From positions 55,471-119,470 of the forward strand of contig JAOARL010000012.1 in the NCBI GenBank assembly GCA_025210555.1: a DNA stretch of 64,000 nt, in the 5' to 3' direction. Below the pieces are notes generated by a model that saw only the letters and a list, made by a program, of their open reading frames with translations, was not told where the DNA came from and did no database searches. Origin of the DNA: Clostridia bacterium (GTDB lineage Bacteria > Bacillota > Clostridia > Lachnospirales > JAOARL01). The position numbers and the translations under genes were made by a program. Below are positions 18,901-26,074 of this stretch, one piece after another (position 1 is the stretch's first letter; each line of letters starts with the position of its first letter).

Positions 18901-21161
18901 CATAGCTTTCCATTTTTCATTTCATGTTCTTCTAAAAGATCAATTATTAATAAAAAATAATGTAAGGAATCTCTATATGCAAAGTTTTCTTTTGATTTCA
19001 TTGCAGATATAAAGCCATATTCTATTGTTTTTTTGTCATCTCCAGCATTACTATAGTGATAAACTAAATCATAATAATCATTTATAGTACATTCATCTTT
19101 TTTGAGTTCTAATGTTTCAGCAACCTTTAGATGAAGTCTCTTTTGTGCCTTTTCAGAAAGTTTTTCACAGAAGGCTTCACGAATTCTATCATGTGTAAAT
19201 GCTAACTTGTCTTGGTTATGAAGAGTCTTTTCAAGTATATGTAAAGATATAGATTTATCTATTACTGATACTATCTTACCTTTTTCATATTCATCTAAAA
19301 GGAAGAGTAGGTTTATATCAAATTTTTTACCCACTATAGCTATATAGGATAAAATTTTAACTTCTTCATCTGTTAAACTAGAAAGCTTCTTGATCAAGAT
19401 ATCTACAACGGTAGAAGGAATCTGTAAATTTTCTAATATTTGATTATTAAATTTCCAAAGTTGATTTTCTTTTACGATTGCATTTTGACTTATTAAATGT
19501 TTAAGAATTTCAATTGAGAAAAGAGGATTACCTCCGCTTTTGTTGAAAATGAAATTAGCAATATCAATAGTTGTAAAAGATTTATCATATAAAATATTTG
19601 CAATCAATTTATTTAAACTATCTTTATCTAAAGATGTAAGTTTAAGTTCAAAATAGGGTGTTTTACCAAATTTTAATGAATGAACTTTAATTGATTCATA
19701 GTTTTCTCTATAGCTAGCTATTAAAAATAGTGGCTTATCTAAAATTTTATTAGCTAGAATATTAAAGAAAGTAATACTTGATTTGTCAGCCCAATGTATA
19801 TCATCTATAACTAATATGAGTCCGTTTTCAATTTCTGAAATATATACTATAAAATCAGCGATTATATTTAAATACTTTTTTTCGTTAATATTTATCTCAT
19901 GGAAATTATCAAGAGTTATTAATTCTTTTATCTCAGGATTAAAACTTAATAATATATTAGCATCTTTGTAGAATTTTTTAGTTATTTTTCCCTTTATTTC
20001 TTCACGTAGATGCTCAGAGTGATTTTTAAAATATTTTATATAATTATCAATAGCATCTTTAAATGGTGAGTAAGGTAGTTTTTTGTTGCTTTGAAAACAA
20101 TGCCCCTCTAAAAAAGCAGTTTTATTTTTTAGTGCCGTACCTCTAAATTCTTCTAATAATCTAGATTTACCGCAACCAGCTTCACCAGAAATAGTACATA
20201 TATTACCCGCACCATTTAATGTAGAAGATAAAAAAGTATTTAAAATAGCAATTTCTTTTTCTCTTCCTATAAAATCAGGTTTATAATTAAGTTTTAACGT
20301 GTCCTCTGAACCAAGATCAAAATCTATTTGACCGTTTCTGTATTTAGATAAATCAGTAAAAAGACCATGAGCACTTTGATATCTATTTTTTGGTTCCTTT
20401 TCAAGTAACTTTAGTATTATTTTTTCAAGTACAAAAGGTACATCAGGTTTTAATTTTGATGGTGCAGTAGGAACTTTTGCTATATGTTGGTGTATTATAG
20501 AATTTATATTTGTTCCTATAAAAGGTAAAGAACCTGTTATTAGCTCATAGAAAATTATTCCTAGTGAGTATAGGTCGCTTTGCTCAGTTACATTTCTCTT
20601 TAAAACGCCTGTCTGCTCAGGAGACATATAACTAAATGTACCTGCTATTTTCTCAGAACTTTTCATGAATTTTTTAACTTGTGCTAGACCAAAATCTATT
20701 ATTTTGATAGTTATCGTTTCATTAGTTTTTGAAACAAGTATATTTTCAGGTTTTAAATCTCTATGGATTATATTTTCACTATGAACATAGTTTAAAGCCT
20801 CAGATATTTTTATAATAATATCAAGAGTTTCATTTGTTGAAAGAGGGTTAAGGTTGGCAAAAGACTTTAAGTTTTGTCCATTAAAATATTCCATGACGAT
20901 ATAAGGTGTATTTTCATATTCACCAACTTCATAGATTTTAATTATATTTTCTGAATCTAACTTTGATATTGTAGCAGCTTCATTTTTAAAACGAATAATG
21001 TCTTCAATTCTAGTAGAAGTAAGTTCTTTGTTTAATAACTTAATAGCTACAGCAATATCGTTTTCTAAGTCTTCAGCTAGGTACACGTAACTCATTGCAC
21101 CAGATCCTATAAGATTTTTAATTTTATACTTTCCGTTAATAACTTTATTTTCTATATTCAT
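15888..21161 (-). CDS. Giant Ser/Thr kinase-AAA ATPase-TPR-GAF-tandem GGDEF signalling protein
   Basis: This 1757-aa cytoplasmic multidomain protein begins with a Hanks-type kinase: glycine loop GSGAMSYVY at 19-27, Lys41, HRDLKPEN with His133, then DFG. An AAA_16/MalT-like ATPase follows, with Walker A GEAGCGKS near 330 and VIDDIHWAD near 455. A long TPR-like helical region spans about 600-1240 and a GAF domain about 1260-1410. The first GGDEF domain has GGEEF near 1498 and an RTSD inhibitory site five residues upstream. The second is degenerate (SDEKF near 1670) but keeps RQSD. ATG 21161 is favoured over the upstream TTG by an AGAGG site. It probably links phosphorylation or ligand sensing to c-di-GMP synthesis. 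Confidence 0.93.
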   Translation of the reverse strand: MNIENKVINGKYKIKNLIGSGAMSYVYLAEDLENDIAVAIKLLNKELTSTRIEDIIRFKNEAATISKLDSENIIKIYEVGEYENTPYIVMEYFNGQNLKSFANLNPLSTNETLDIIIKISEALNYVHSENIIHRDLKPENILVSKTNETITIKIIDFGLAQVKKFMKSSEKIAGTFSYMSPEQTGVLKRNVTEQSDLYSLGIIFYELITGSLPFIGTNINSIIHQHIAKVPTAPSKLKPDVPFVLEKIILKLLEKEPKNRYQSAHGLFTDLSKYRNGQIDFDLGSEDTLKLNYKPDFIGREKEIAILNTFLSSTLNGAGNICTISGEAGCGKSRLLEEFRGTALKNKTAFLEGHCFQSNKKLPYSPFKDAIDNYIKYFKNHSEHLREEIKGKITKKFYKDANILLSFNPEIKELITLDNFHEININEKKYLNIIADFIVYISEIENGLILVIDDIHWADKSSITFFNILANKILDKPLFLIASYRENYESIKVHSLKFGKTPYFELKLTSLDKDSLNKLIANILYDKSFTTIDIANFIFNKSGGNPLFSIEILKHLISQNAIVKENQLWKFNNQILENLQIPSTVVDILIKKLSSLTDEEVKILSYIAIVGKKFDINLLFLLDEYEKGKIVSVIDKSISLHILEKTLHNQDKLAFTHDRIREAFCEKLSEKAQKRLHLKVAETLELKKDECTINDYYDLVYHYSNAGDDKKTIEYGFISAMKSKENFAYRDSLHYFLLIIDLLEEHEMKNGKLWFNCMENIAELYLLLNKTDKSIEIYNILLSDTKDNLKQASIFKGLCEANFQTGNLMLCEKYARQALSILGHKLPKENSNILALKVSLQLNNLRTINKDSKKYIKTTTLFRIYEILSKIYIINDIKKYKYTNYKLLELAKSTYSFKNNEILKYLIRGNLCLINHKYHKAKKMYFKALQSAKKINNVELMSEIYQNLGFLYEWQGIYEKSIGFFNSSKKILEKIGDNANLSTTLSGVIHSNMYLGNFKEVRRLTDSFFNLANKSHNNLHLAATYIYYTQYFLAQGELTHSEYYATKALDLSNSKNNHHCYFLSNLNLGILNMYKNNLDSALKYLSRAHTLKMNNNLMSQYTVLTEAYMAECYIEMYHETLNKKLLAKINKLSKKAVSDTKFSLTSKGIALRVRAEYYNLINETNRSEDLYLESINVLSKSNRIYELAISYYKYGNFLAKFERVSNSKDMYDKAYSIFKEIDSKIYLTKLRKILNIENPNQISNQGTYTEELKYSQKLSSIINLSQSISSILKLDELLEKTLSIAMEVSGAYRGYLMLYDNTNDKLEIKAQKNLNASEENEETYSMSIIKDVIEKEDIVLITDASEDYRYIDSKSIVCNNLKSVICVPLKFNNEITGVCYLDNPLSSSVFTEDDIDILKVIMTQAAISIENAKLYHMAITDGLTGLIIHKHFKYLLEREIANAAKKHDTTSLIMFDIDHFKHFNDTYGHQAGDEVLRHLSKTTKEAFRTSDIISRYGGEEFTVILPKTDSISAAKAAEKLRKKIEDTVVSYEGEELKVTISLGVATYPNHSVDMQSLIKASDTALYESKETGRNKVSVYNSDQNIVSLNELVENVAIIDSDQNFKVKLEDIVKKASTQGVDVSLLIFSIDNLEELTSTYTHHIKDNIYDTLSTEISRHFRQSDCLLKYSDEKFAFILFKTDYIGIDFAANKLKSLIEKIDFSYKNKIFKVTTSIGGATYPYNTDSIDVLEDLALKSFKKSRDHGIGMVTVCDNKKED

Positions 21162-21165
21162 ACTC

Positions 21166-21212
21166 AACCTCTTTTTAAATATTATTTATATAATTATATC
21201 ATAAAAGAGGTT
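21166..21212 (-). promoter_or_regulatory. Promoter region of the kinase-GGDEF gene with inverted repeat
   Basis: On the minus strand a TATAAT (21193-21198) is enclosed by a perfect 10-bp inverted repeat (21166-21175 and 21203-21212). One arm lies upstream of the -10 and the other overlaps the ribosome binding site. The -35 is weak. An operator role is inferred. Confidence 0.5.
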
Positions 21213-21292
21213 ATATTAAAGGAATATAAAGCTTTTTTTTTCTTACAAAATGATATAAAATAGAGAGTATAAAATAAATTAGGAGGAAAAAA

Positions 21293-22429
21293 ATGAAGTT
21301 AGAATTTGAAAAAAAATTCCTTAACTATTCAATGTATACAGTGATTACTTTTACAATATGTTATTTAATATTTTTAATGTTAAGTAATATATCAGGAATA
21401 GTTGGAATGGTTATGTCTTTAATTGGATCAATTAAACCGCTTATAATAGGTTTTGTAATTGCTTACCTAATGAAGCCATTAGTTAACTTTTTTGAAAAAT
21501 TGTTAGCAAGATTTAAAGTTAAAAAGAGAAAAGGTAAATCTATATTTTTATCTTATTTAACAGTGATTATGTCACTATTTTTACTATTATTCTTAGTGTA
21601 TACAGTAATAGTTGGAGAAATAAGCAGTAACTTTTCAATTGAAGAAATGTCTAAGACTGTAACTGAGAGATTTATGCACATGAGTGATATGTTTGAAGGG
21701 CTAGAAGAAAAACTAGTTCATATAAAAGTATCAGAGAATATAAGAGCACAGATTATGGAAGTAGCAAAAGCAGTTAATGATTCTATTGGGAATTTCTTTG
21801 GGGGAACAATTGAATACTTGGGGGCATTAACATCAAATTTAATGACAATGTTAATAGCTCTAACAATGTCAGTATATTTGCTTAAAGATGAGGACTATTT
21901 TAGAAGTTTACTGAAAGTATTTTTTGAAAAGGTACTACACAAGAAAATAAATACAAATGCTAAAGGATACTTAGAAGATGTTAATACAGTATTAATGGCA
22001 TTCATAAAGGGACAATTAGTAGATGCTTTAATAATAGGTACTATAAGTATTATAGTCTTAACAGCAATAGGCTTACCATATGGATCAGCAGTAGGATTTA
22101 TTGTAGGGCTTACAAATATGATTCCATATTTTGGTCCATTTATTGGAGCTGTACCAGCAGTAATTATTGGGTTATTAAGCGGAAATCCAATGGTTGGATT
22201 ATATGCACTAATTGCATTAATAATAATTCAAAATATAGATGGTAACATAATAGCACCTAAAATAATTGGGGATAGTGTTAAGTTACATCCGTTATTTATA
22301 ATTCTTGCAATTGTTGTAGGGGGAACATATTTTGGACTTTTAGGAATGTTTTTATCAGTGCCAGCAATGGGAATATTAAGATTGTTCTTTATTAGAACAT
22401 TACATAAAGAATTAAAAACAGAAGAATAA
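21293..22429 (+). CDS. AI-2E family transporter (PerM/YtvI-like permease)
   Basis: The 378-aa integral membrane protein has about seven or eight hydrophobic helices. Two or three are at the N-terminus, a soluble amphipathic region spans about 110-170, and a dense bundle fills the C-terminal half. The family signature is seen in GTISIIVLTAIGLPYG, NMIPYFGPFIGAVPAVIIG and DGNIIAPKIIGDSVKLHPL. Family members export small molecules or act in Na+/H+ exchange; the substrate here is unknown. The ATG has a TAGGAGG site. It is transcribed divergently from the kinase gene and ends at a strong bidirectional terminator. Confidence 0.9.
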   Translation: MKLEFEKKFLNYSMYTVITFTICYLIFLMLSNISGIVGMVMSLIGSIKPLIIGFVIAYLMKPLVNFFEKLLARFKVKKRKGKSIFLSYLTVIMSLFLLLFLVYTVIVGEISSNFSIEEMSKTVTERFMHMSDMFEGLEEKLVHIKVSENIRAQIMEVAKAVNDSIGNFFGGTIEYLGALTSNLMTMLIALTMSVYLLKDEDYFRSLLKVFFEKVLHKKINTNAKGYLEDVNTVLMAFIKGQLVDALIIGTISIIVLTAIGLPYGSAVGFIVGLTNMIPYFGPFIGAVPAVIIGLLSGNPMVGLYALIALIIIQNIDGNIIAPKIIGDSVKLHPLFIILAIVVGGTYFGLLGMFLSVPAMGILRLFFIRTLHKELKTEE

Positions 22430-22461
22430 AAAAGCAGTGCTAAAATGCACTTGCTTTTTTT
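22430..22461. terminator. Bidirectional terminator after the AI-2E transporter gene
   Basis: AAAAAGCAGTGC and GCACTTGCTTTTT form a stem around TAAAAT and are flanked by A- and T-runs, between convergent genes. Confidence 0.8.
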
Positions 22462-22855
22462 ATAGTGAAAAATTAATTGTTTGACTTTCAGTTGAACTAA
22501 AGTGCTTACGTGTAGTTGAAACTGCATCATCAATTGAATTATTTAGTTCTTCAGAAGTGCTTTTTGCTTTAAGTTGGTTTGATACGTCGCACAACTCTAA
22601 GCAAAGAGTTGTTACTGAAACTTTTGAAAAATCAGATTCATCAGGTGTTTCACAGCCAAAAAAATCTTTTGCATGAATGATAACACCTTCAAATGCTGAA
22701 GCTACATTTGCAAATTTATCGCAATCATCAACGTTAACAGTTAGAGTAGCTTCTCTAAGTGCTCCGGTAGCTTCTTTTAAATACCCAACTCTTAATGCAT
22801 CAGTAGGCTCAGAAAAATCTAAATCATTAGCTTTGAATGTATCTAAAGTACACAT
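22460..22855 (-). CDS. Hypothetical protein, 131 aa, unrecognised
   Basis: This is an acidic, Ser/Thr-rich, probably helical soluble protein with no signal peptide or membrane segment. I do not recognise the family. It contains five cysteines, including the pairs CDKF/FFGC and CLELC, but no spaced CxxC ribbon. AAAGGAGCGATAATATG gives a strong start context, so translation is likely. It is convergent with the AI-2E transporter gene and divergent from the flavodoxin-like gene. The length suits a four-helix-bundle protein, which is only a structural guess. Confidence 0.7.
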   Translation of the reverse strand: MCTLDTFKANDLDFSEPTDALRVGYLKEATGALREATLTVNVDDCDKFANVASAFEGVIIHAKDFFGCETPDESDFSKVSVTTLCLELCDVSNQLKAKSTSEELNNSIDDAVSTTRKHFSSTESQTINFSL

Positions 22856-22933
22856 ATTATCGCTCCTTTTTTAGTAGTGTATTCTAATTGTACGAAAAAT
22901 TCTGACATAAATCAAGAAATTAATTTAATATTC

Positions 22934-22961
22934 TATTTACATTTGTAGGTAAATATATAAT
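22934..22961 (+). promoter_or_regulatory. Putative operator/promoter in the divergent intergenic region
   Basis: The arms TATTTAC (22934-22940) and GTAAATA (22949-22955) form an inverted repeat around ATTTGTAG, immediately before TATAAT (22956-22961). A repressor site is possible; the -35 is not well spaced. Confidence 0.35.
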
Positions 22962-23000
22962 AATAGTGTATAGACGAAATATATTGAAAGAGGTTATAGC

Positions 23001-24005
23001 GTGAAGATAGTAGTAATTAATGGCGGAAATATTGATTTAGAAAACCCACTCAATAGAGGGGTTAGATATATATATAATTATTTTGAAAATGCAAATGTAG
23101 ATGTTGAGAGTGTATTTTTAACAAACTATAATATTCCTTATTATGAAGGAAGTGAAAATGAAATAATAGAAGAAATAATGAATAAAATTTCTACAGCGGA
23201 TGGTTTCATAATAGCGACACCAGAATGCTTTTATGGAGTATCAGGAGTGCTAAAAGTGTTTATGGAATATTTGAATATAAATAAATACTCAAAAGTATTT
23301 ATGGATAAATATGCTTTTGCTGTAGTTATATCAAACTCGCATAATGAAGAATATATAGCTGAAAATATTTTAAATGTGTTCAAAGAATTTGGATCAATTC
23401 CTATTGGAAAGATATCAGCATTAACTGCTCAAATTGAAAATATTGAAAATGATATATTATTCAAAACAATATTAGATTCAAGGTTAGAATTATTTAATAA
23501 ACTTTTTGAAGAAAAATCTAAAGTTATAAAAGAAAATAAAGTTGAAGAAGGTCATTTTACTGTATTTTCAAGTGAAAGATTAAATAATGATAACATAACA
23601 GAATTAACACAGTTTTTTACTAAACAATTAGAAAGTGTTGAGAAAGAAAGAGAAGAAGAAAAAGAGATAGAAGCAACAAAAGTTTTTGAAGAAGTCTATG
23701 AAAATAAGCTTGAGAGTAAAACAGTTGATAAGATAGTAAGTGGAAATAAAATTGATATGAATTCAAAAATTCAGCTCTATATAGAAGGTGTTAATGGATT
23801 TAAAGGGTATATAAATACTGAAGGCGATAACGAGTATAGAAGAGGACTTATAGAAGATTTTGATTTGATGATTACATCTAATGAAAGTGATTGGAATAAA
23901 ATAATTGAAAATGAAACAACTCTTCAAAGAGCTTTCATGACAGGGCTTATAAAAATAAAAGGAAATTTTATGCTTGTAGCTAGTTTAGATAAATTATTTA
24001 GTTAA
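23001..24005 (+). CDS. NADPH-dependent FMN reductase-like protein fused to an SCP2-like domain
   Basis: Residues 1 to about 170 look like a flavodoxin-fold FMN reductase of the SsuE/ArsH type: MKIVVINGG, then GFIIATPECFYGVSGVLKVF corresponding to the ATPEYNGSFP-type flavin loop. A Lys/Glu-rich linker lies at about 195-245. The last 80 residues resemble an SCP2 sterol-carrier domain: FDLMITSNESDWNKIIENE, then AFMTGLIKIKGNFML ending in LDKLF, the typical SCP2 closing pattern. GTG 23001 has an AAAGAGG site. The fusion suggests flavin chemistry on a bound hydrophobic ligand (inference). Confidence 0.7.
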   Translation: MKIVVINGGNIDLENPLNRGVRYIYNYFENANVDVESVFLTNYNIPYYEGSENEIIEEIMNKISTADGFIIATPECFYGVSGVLKVFMEYLNINKYSKVFMDKYAFAVVISNSHNEEYIAENILNVFKEFGSIPIGKISALTAQIENIENDILFKTILDSRLELFNKLFEEKSKVIKENKVEEGHFTVFSSERLNNDNITELTQFFTKQLESVEKEREEEKEIEATKVFEEVYENKLESKTVDKIVSGNKIDMNSKIQLYIEGVNGFKGYINTEGDNEYRRGLIEDFDLMITSNESDWNKIIENETTLQRAFMTGLIKIKGNFMLVASLDKLFS

Positions 24006-24007
24006 AA

Positions 24008-24041
24008 AAATAAAAGTTGGAATTAATTCCAACTTTTTTTA
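24008..24041. terminator. Bidirectional terminator between the flavoprotein gene and cheV
   Basis: A perfect 13-bp palindromic stem (24012-24024 with 24025-24037) is flanked by A-run and T-run. Confidence 0.85.
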
Positions 24042-24042
24042 T

Positions 24043-24954
24043 TTACATTAAATATTCATCAAGTACATGAATAAGTTTTAATAATTGTGGTTTTGATATT
24101 TGCTCAGAAGCTCCAATTGAAACTCCTTTATCATACATTTGCTCATTTATTAAAGATGAGAAAATGATAATAGGTAATTCTAAAAACATTTTAGTTTCTC
24201 TTATTAACTTAGTTAATCTATGCCCATCCATTTTTGGCATTTCGATATCAGTTATAACTAGTTCAGGAACAACAAGACCATCTGGATTTCCATTTGCTAT
24301 AGCATCCATGTAATCCCAAGCATCAGAACCGTTAGTAAACTTGATTAAGTTAGTATAACCAGCTTTTTTTAGAGTGTTTTCTAATACTTGTCTAAGCATC
24401 TCTGAATCTTCAGCTATTAAAACTGCTTTTGAACTTCTAACATTAGAGTTAAATCTAGCATCATTAGAATCATTGTCGCTAAGCATTTCATGGTGTGGAG
24501 AAATTTCATAAATTATCTTTTCAAAATCTAGTAAAAGTATAATTTTTTCGCCCATTCTTATAACACCAGTAACAGCTTCGTTGTAAGTAACAGAGTCAGC
24601 ATCAGGTGTTTCAACACTTTCCCAAGAAATTCTATGTATTCTAGATACATCATGAACATCAAATGCACTAAAAACCCCATTGAATTGAGTTACTATAATC
24701 TTGTTCTTTTCAGGTGTTTCAGAAGCCCCTAAGTTTAGATATTTTTCAAGTGATACTAGAGGTACAACTCTCTCCATATATTGAAAAATCCCTTTGATGC
24801 ACGGACTTGCCTTTGGTACCATTGATAATTCTTGAACAGGAAGAATTTTATTTACTTTTGCAACGTTTATACCATATGTATTTCCAGCAACGTCAAAAGT
24901 AACGATTTCAAGTTCATTTGTTCCTGACTCAAGTAAAATTTTGCTTTCAGCCAT
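24043..24954 (-). CDS. cheV: Chemotaxis adaptor CheV (CheW-receiver fusion)
   Basis: CheV couples chemoreceptors to CheA and tunes the response by phosphorylation. The N-terminal CheW domain (about 12-160) contains LEIVTFDVAGNTYGINVAKV and IKGIFQYMERVVPLVSL. The C-terminal receiver domain (about 175-300) has the acidic pair in VLIAEDSEML, the phosphorylation Asp in VITDIEMPKMDG and the Lys in ISKPQ. The length of 303 aa is standard. The ATG is preceded by AAAGGGGGC. It works with the chemoreceptors encoded at 31284 and 61695. Confidence 0.96.
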   Translation of the reverse strand: MAESKILLESGTNELEIVTFDVAGNTYGINVAKVNKILPVQELSMVPKASPCIKGIFQYMERVVPLVSLEKYLNLGASETPEKNKIIVTQFNGVFSAFDVHDVSRIHRISWESVETPDADSVTYNEAVTGVIRMGEKIILLLDFEKIIYEISPHHEMLSDNDSNDARFNSNVRSSKAVLIAEDSEMLRQVLENTLKKAGYTNLIKFTNGSDAWDYMDAIANGNPDGLVVPELVITDIEMPKMDGHRLTKLIRETKMFLELPIIIFSSLINEQMYDKGVSIGASEQISKPQLLKLIHVLDEYLM

Positions 24955-25046
24955 TTAACTGCCCCCTTTTATATATTCAGTCAAAAATATTATACAATAA
25001 CATTTAATAGAATGCAAAGAATAAAAATAAAATGAATAACGTTCAG

Positions 25047-25075
25047 TTGCATAGGGGTTTTTAGGGTGTTATAAT
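25047..25075 (+). promoter_or_regulatory. Promoter of the thioredoxin-reductase-like gene
   Basis: TTGCAT (25047-25052), a 17-base spacer and TATAAT (25070-25075). Confidence 0.75.
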
Positions 25076-25107
25076 TAGTAAAGAATGATTGAAAAGGAGG
25101 CGATAAT

Positions 25108-25989
25108 ATGTTAGATATAGCGATAATTGGAGCGGGACCAGCAGGATTTTCAGCAGCTATAAATGCGGTAATAAGGAATAAGGAAGTAAAAGTTATTGGT
25201 AAAGATCCTAAAACTAGTCTTTTGTATAAGGCTGAGGAAGTAAACAATTATCTAGGAATGCCTAAGCTCACGGGCGAAGAAATGGTTAATTCATTTGCAA
25301 AGCATGCTAAGGAATTAGGAGTAGATGTTATCGAAGGTAATGTAGTAGAAGTTTATGATATGGGAAGTCATTATACATTAAATGTTGATAACGAATTTAT
25401 AGATGCAAAGACAATAATATTAGCTACTGGAATAGCAAAGGCAAAATACTTTGATGGTGAAAGTGAATTTGTAGGCAGAGGGGTAAGTTATTGTGCTACA
25501 TGTGATGGAATGCTTTATAGAGATAAGACAGTTGCAGTAGTAGCAGAAGATAAAAATGAATATTTTGAAGAAGTTAAATATTTATCTGAAATAGTAGAAA
25601 AATTATATTTAATACCTAAATTTGAGATTAATGAAGAGCTTCCTAAAAATGTAGAAGTTTTATATGACAAGCCAGTTGCGGTTGAGGGTATGGAATATGT
25701 GAAAGTTTTAAAAATGAAGAACCACAAAGTTGAAATAGATGGATTATTTATATTAAGAGAAACAATGCCTATTGGGCAATTAATAAAAGGTATTGAGCTA
25801 GATGAAAATGTTATAAAAGTAAATAGAAACATGGAAACAAATATAAGAGGAGTTTATGCAGCAGGAGACTGTACTGGGAAGCCATTTCAAGTTGCAAAAG
25901 CTGTTGGTGAAGGGTTAATTGCAGGACTTTCAGTTGTAAGTTACCTTAGTAAGGTTGAAAAAGAAAGCAAAGTTACGAGTCTTGTATAA
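25108..25989 (+). CDS. Thioredoxin-reductase-like flavoprotein lacking the NADPH motif (FFTR-like)
   Basis: FAD binding is shown by IAIIGAGPAGFSAA at the start and GVYAAGDC at the end. The redox disulfide is CATC (Cys129/Cys132) within VSYCATCDGMLYRDK. In ordinary TrxB the segment just after it reads VAVVGGGDSA and binds NADPH; here it is VAVVAEDKNEYFEE, without the Gly-rich loop. The protein is also short (293 aa). Clostridial ferredoxin-dependent flavin thioredoxin reductases show the same features, so reduction by ferredoxin is inferred. AAGGAGG precedes the ATG. No thioredoxin gene is adjacent. Confidence 0.8.
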   Translation: MLDIAIIGAGPAGFSAAINAVIRNKEVKVIGKDPKTSLLYKAEEVNNYLGMPKLTGEEMVNSFAKHAKELGVDVIEGNVVEVYDMGSHYTLNVDNEFIDAKTIILATGIAKAKYFDGESEFVGRGVSYCATCDGMLYRDKTVAVVAEDKNEYFEEVKYLSEIVEKLYLIPKFEINEELPKNVEVLYDKPVAVEGMEYVKVLKMKNHKVEIDGLFILRETMPIGQLIKGIELDENVIKVNRNMETNIRGVYAAGDCTGKPFQVAKAVGEGLIAGLSVVSYLSKVEKESKVTSLV

Positions 25990-26024
25990 AAGGAGCTATT
26001 TAATATTCAAATAGCCCTTTTTTT
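25990..26024 (+). terminator. Intrinsic terminator after the flavoprotein gene
   Basis: GCTATTT and AAATAGC arms around AATATTC, extended by flanking G/C pairs and followed by a T-run. Confidence 0.75.
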
Positions 26025-26051
26025 GTTGCTGAAAATTAGGTATTATATAAG
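26023..26051 (+). promoter_or_regulatory. Putative topB promoter
   Basis: TTGTTG (26023-26028), a 17-base spacer and TATAAG (26046-26051), partly overlapping the preceding terminator's T-run. Confidence 0.45.
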
Positions 26052-26074
26052 TAAGAAAACTTAAGGAGAAGTTT

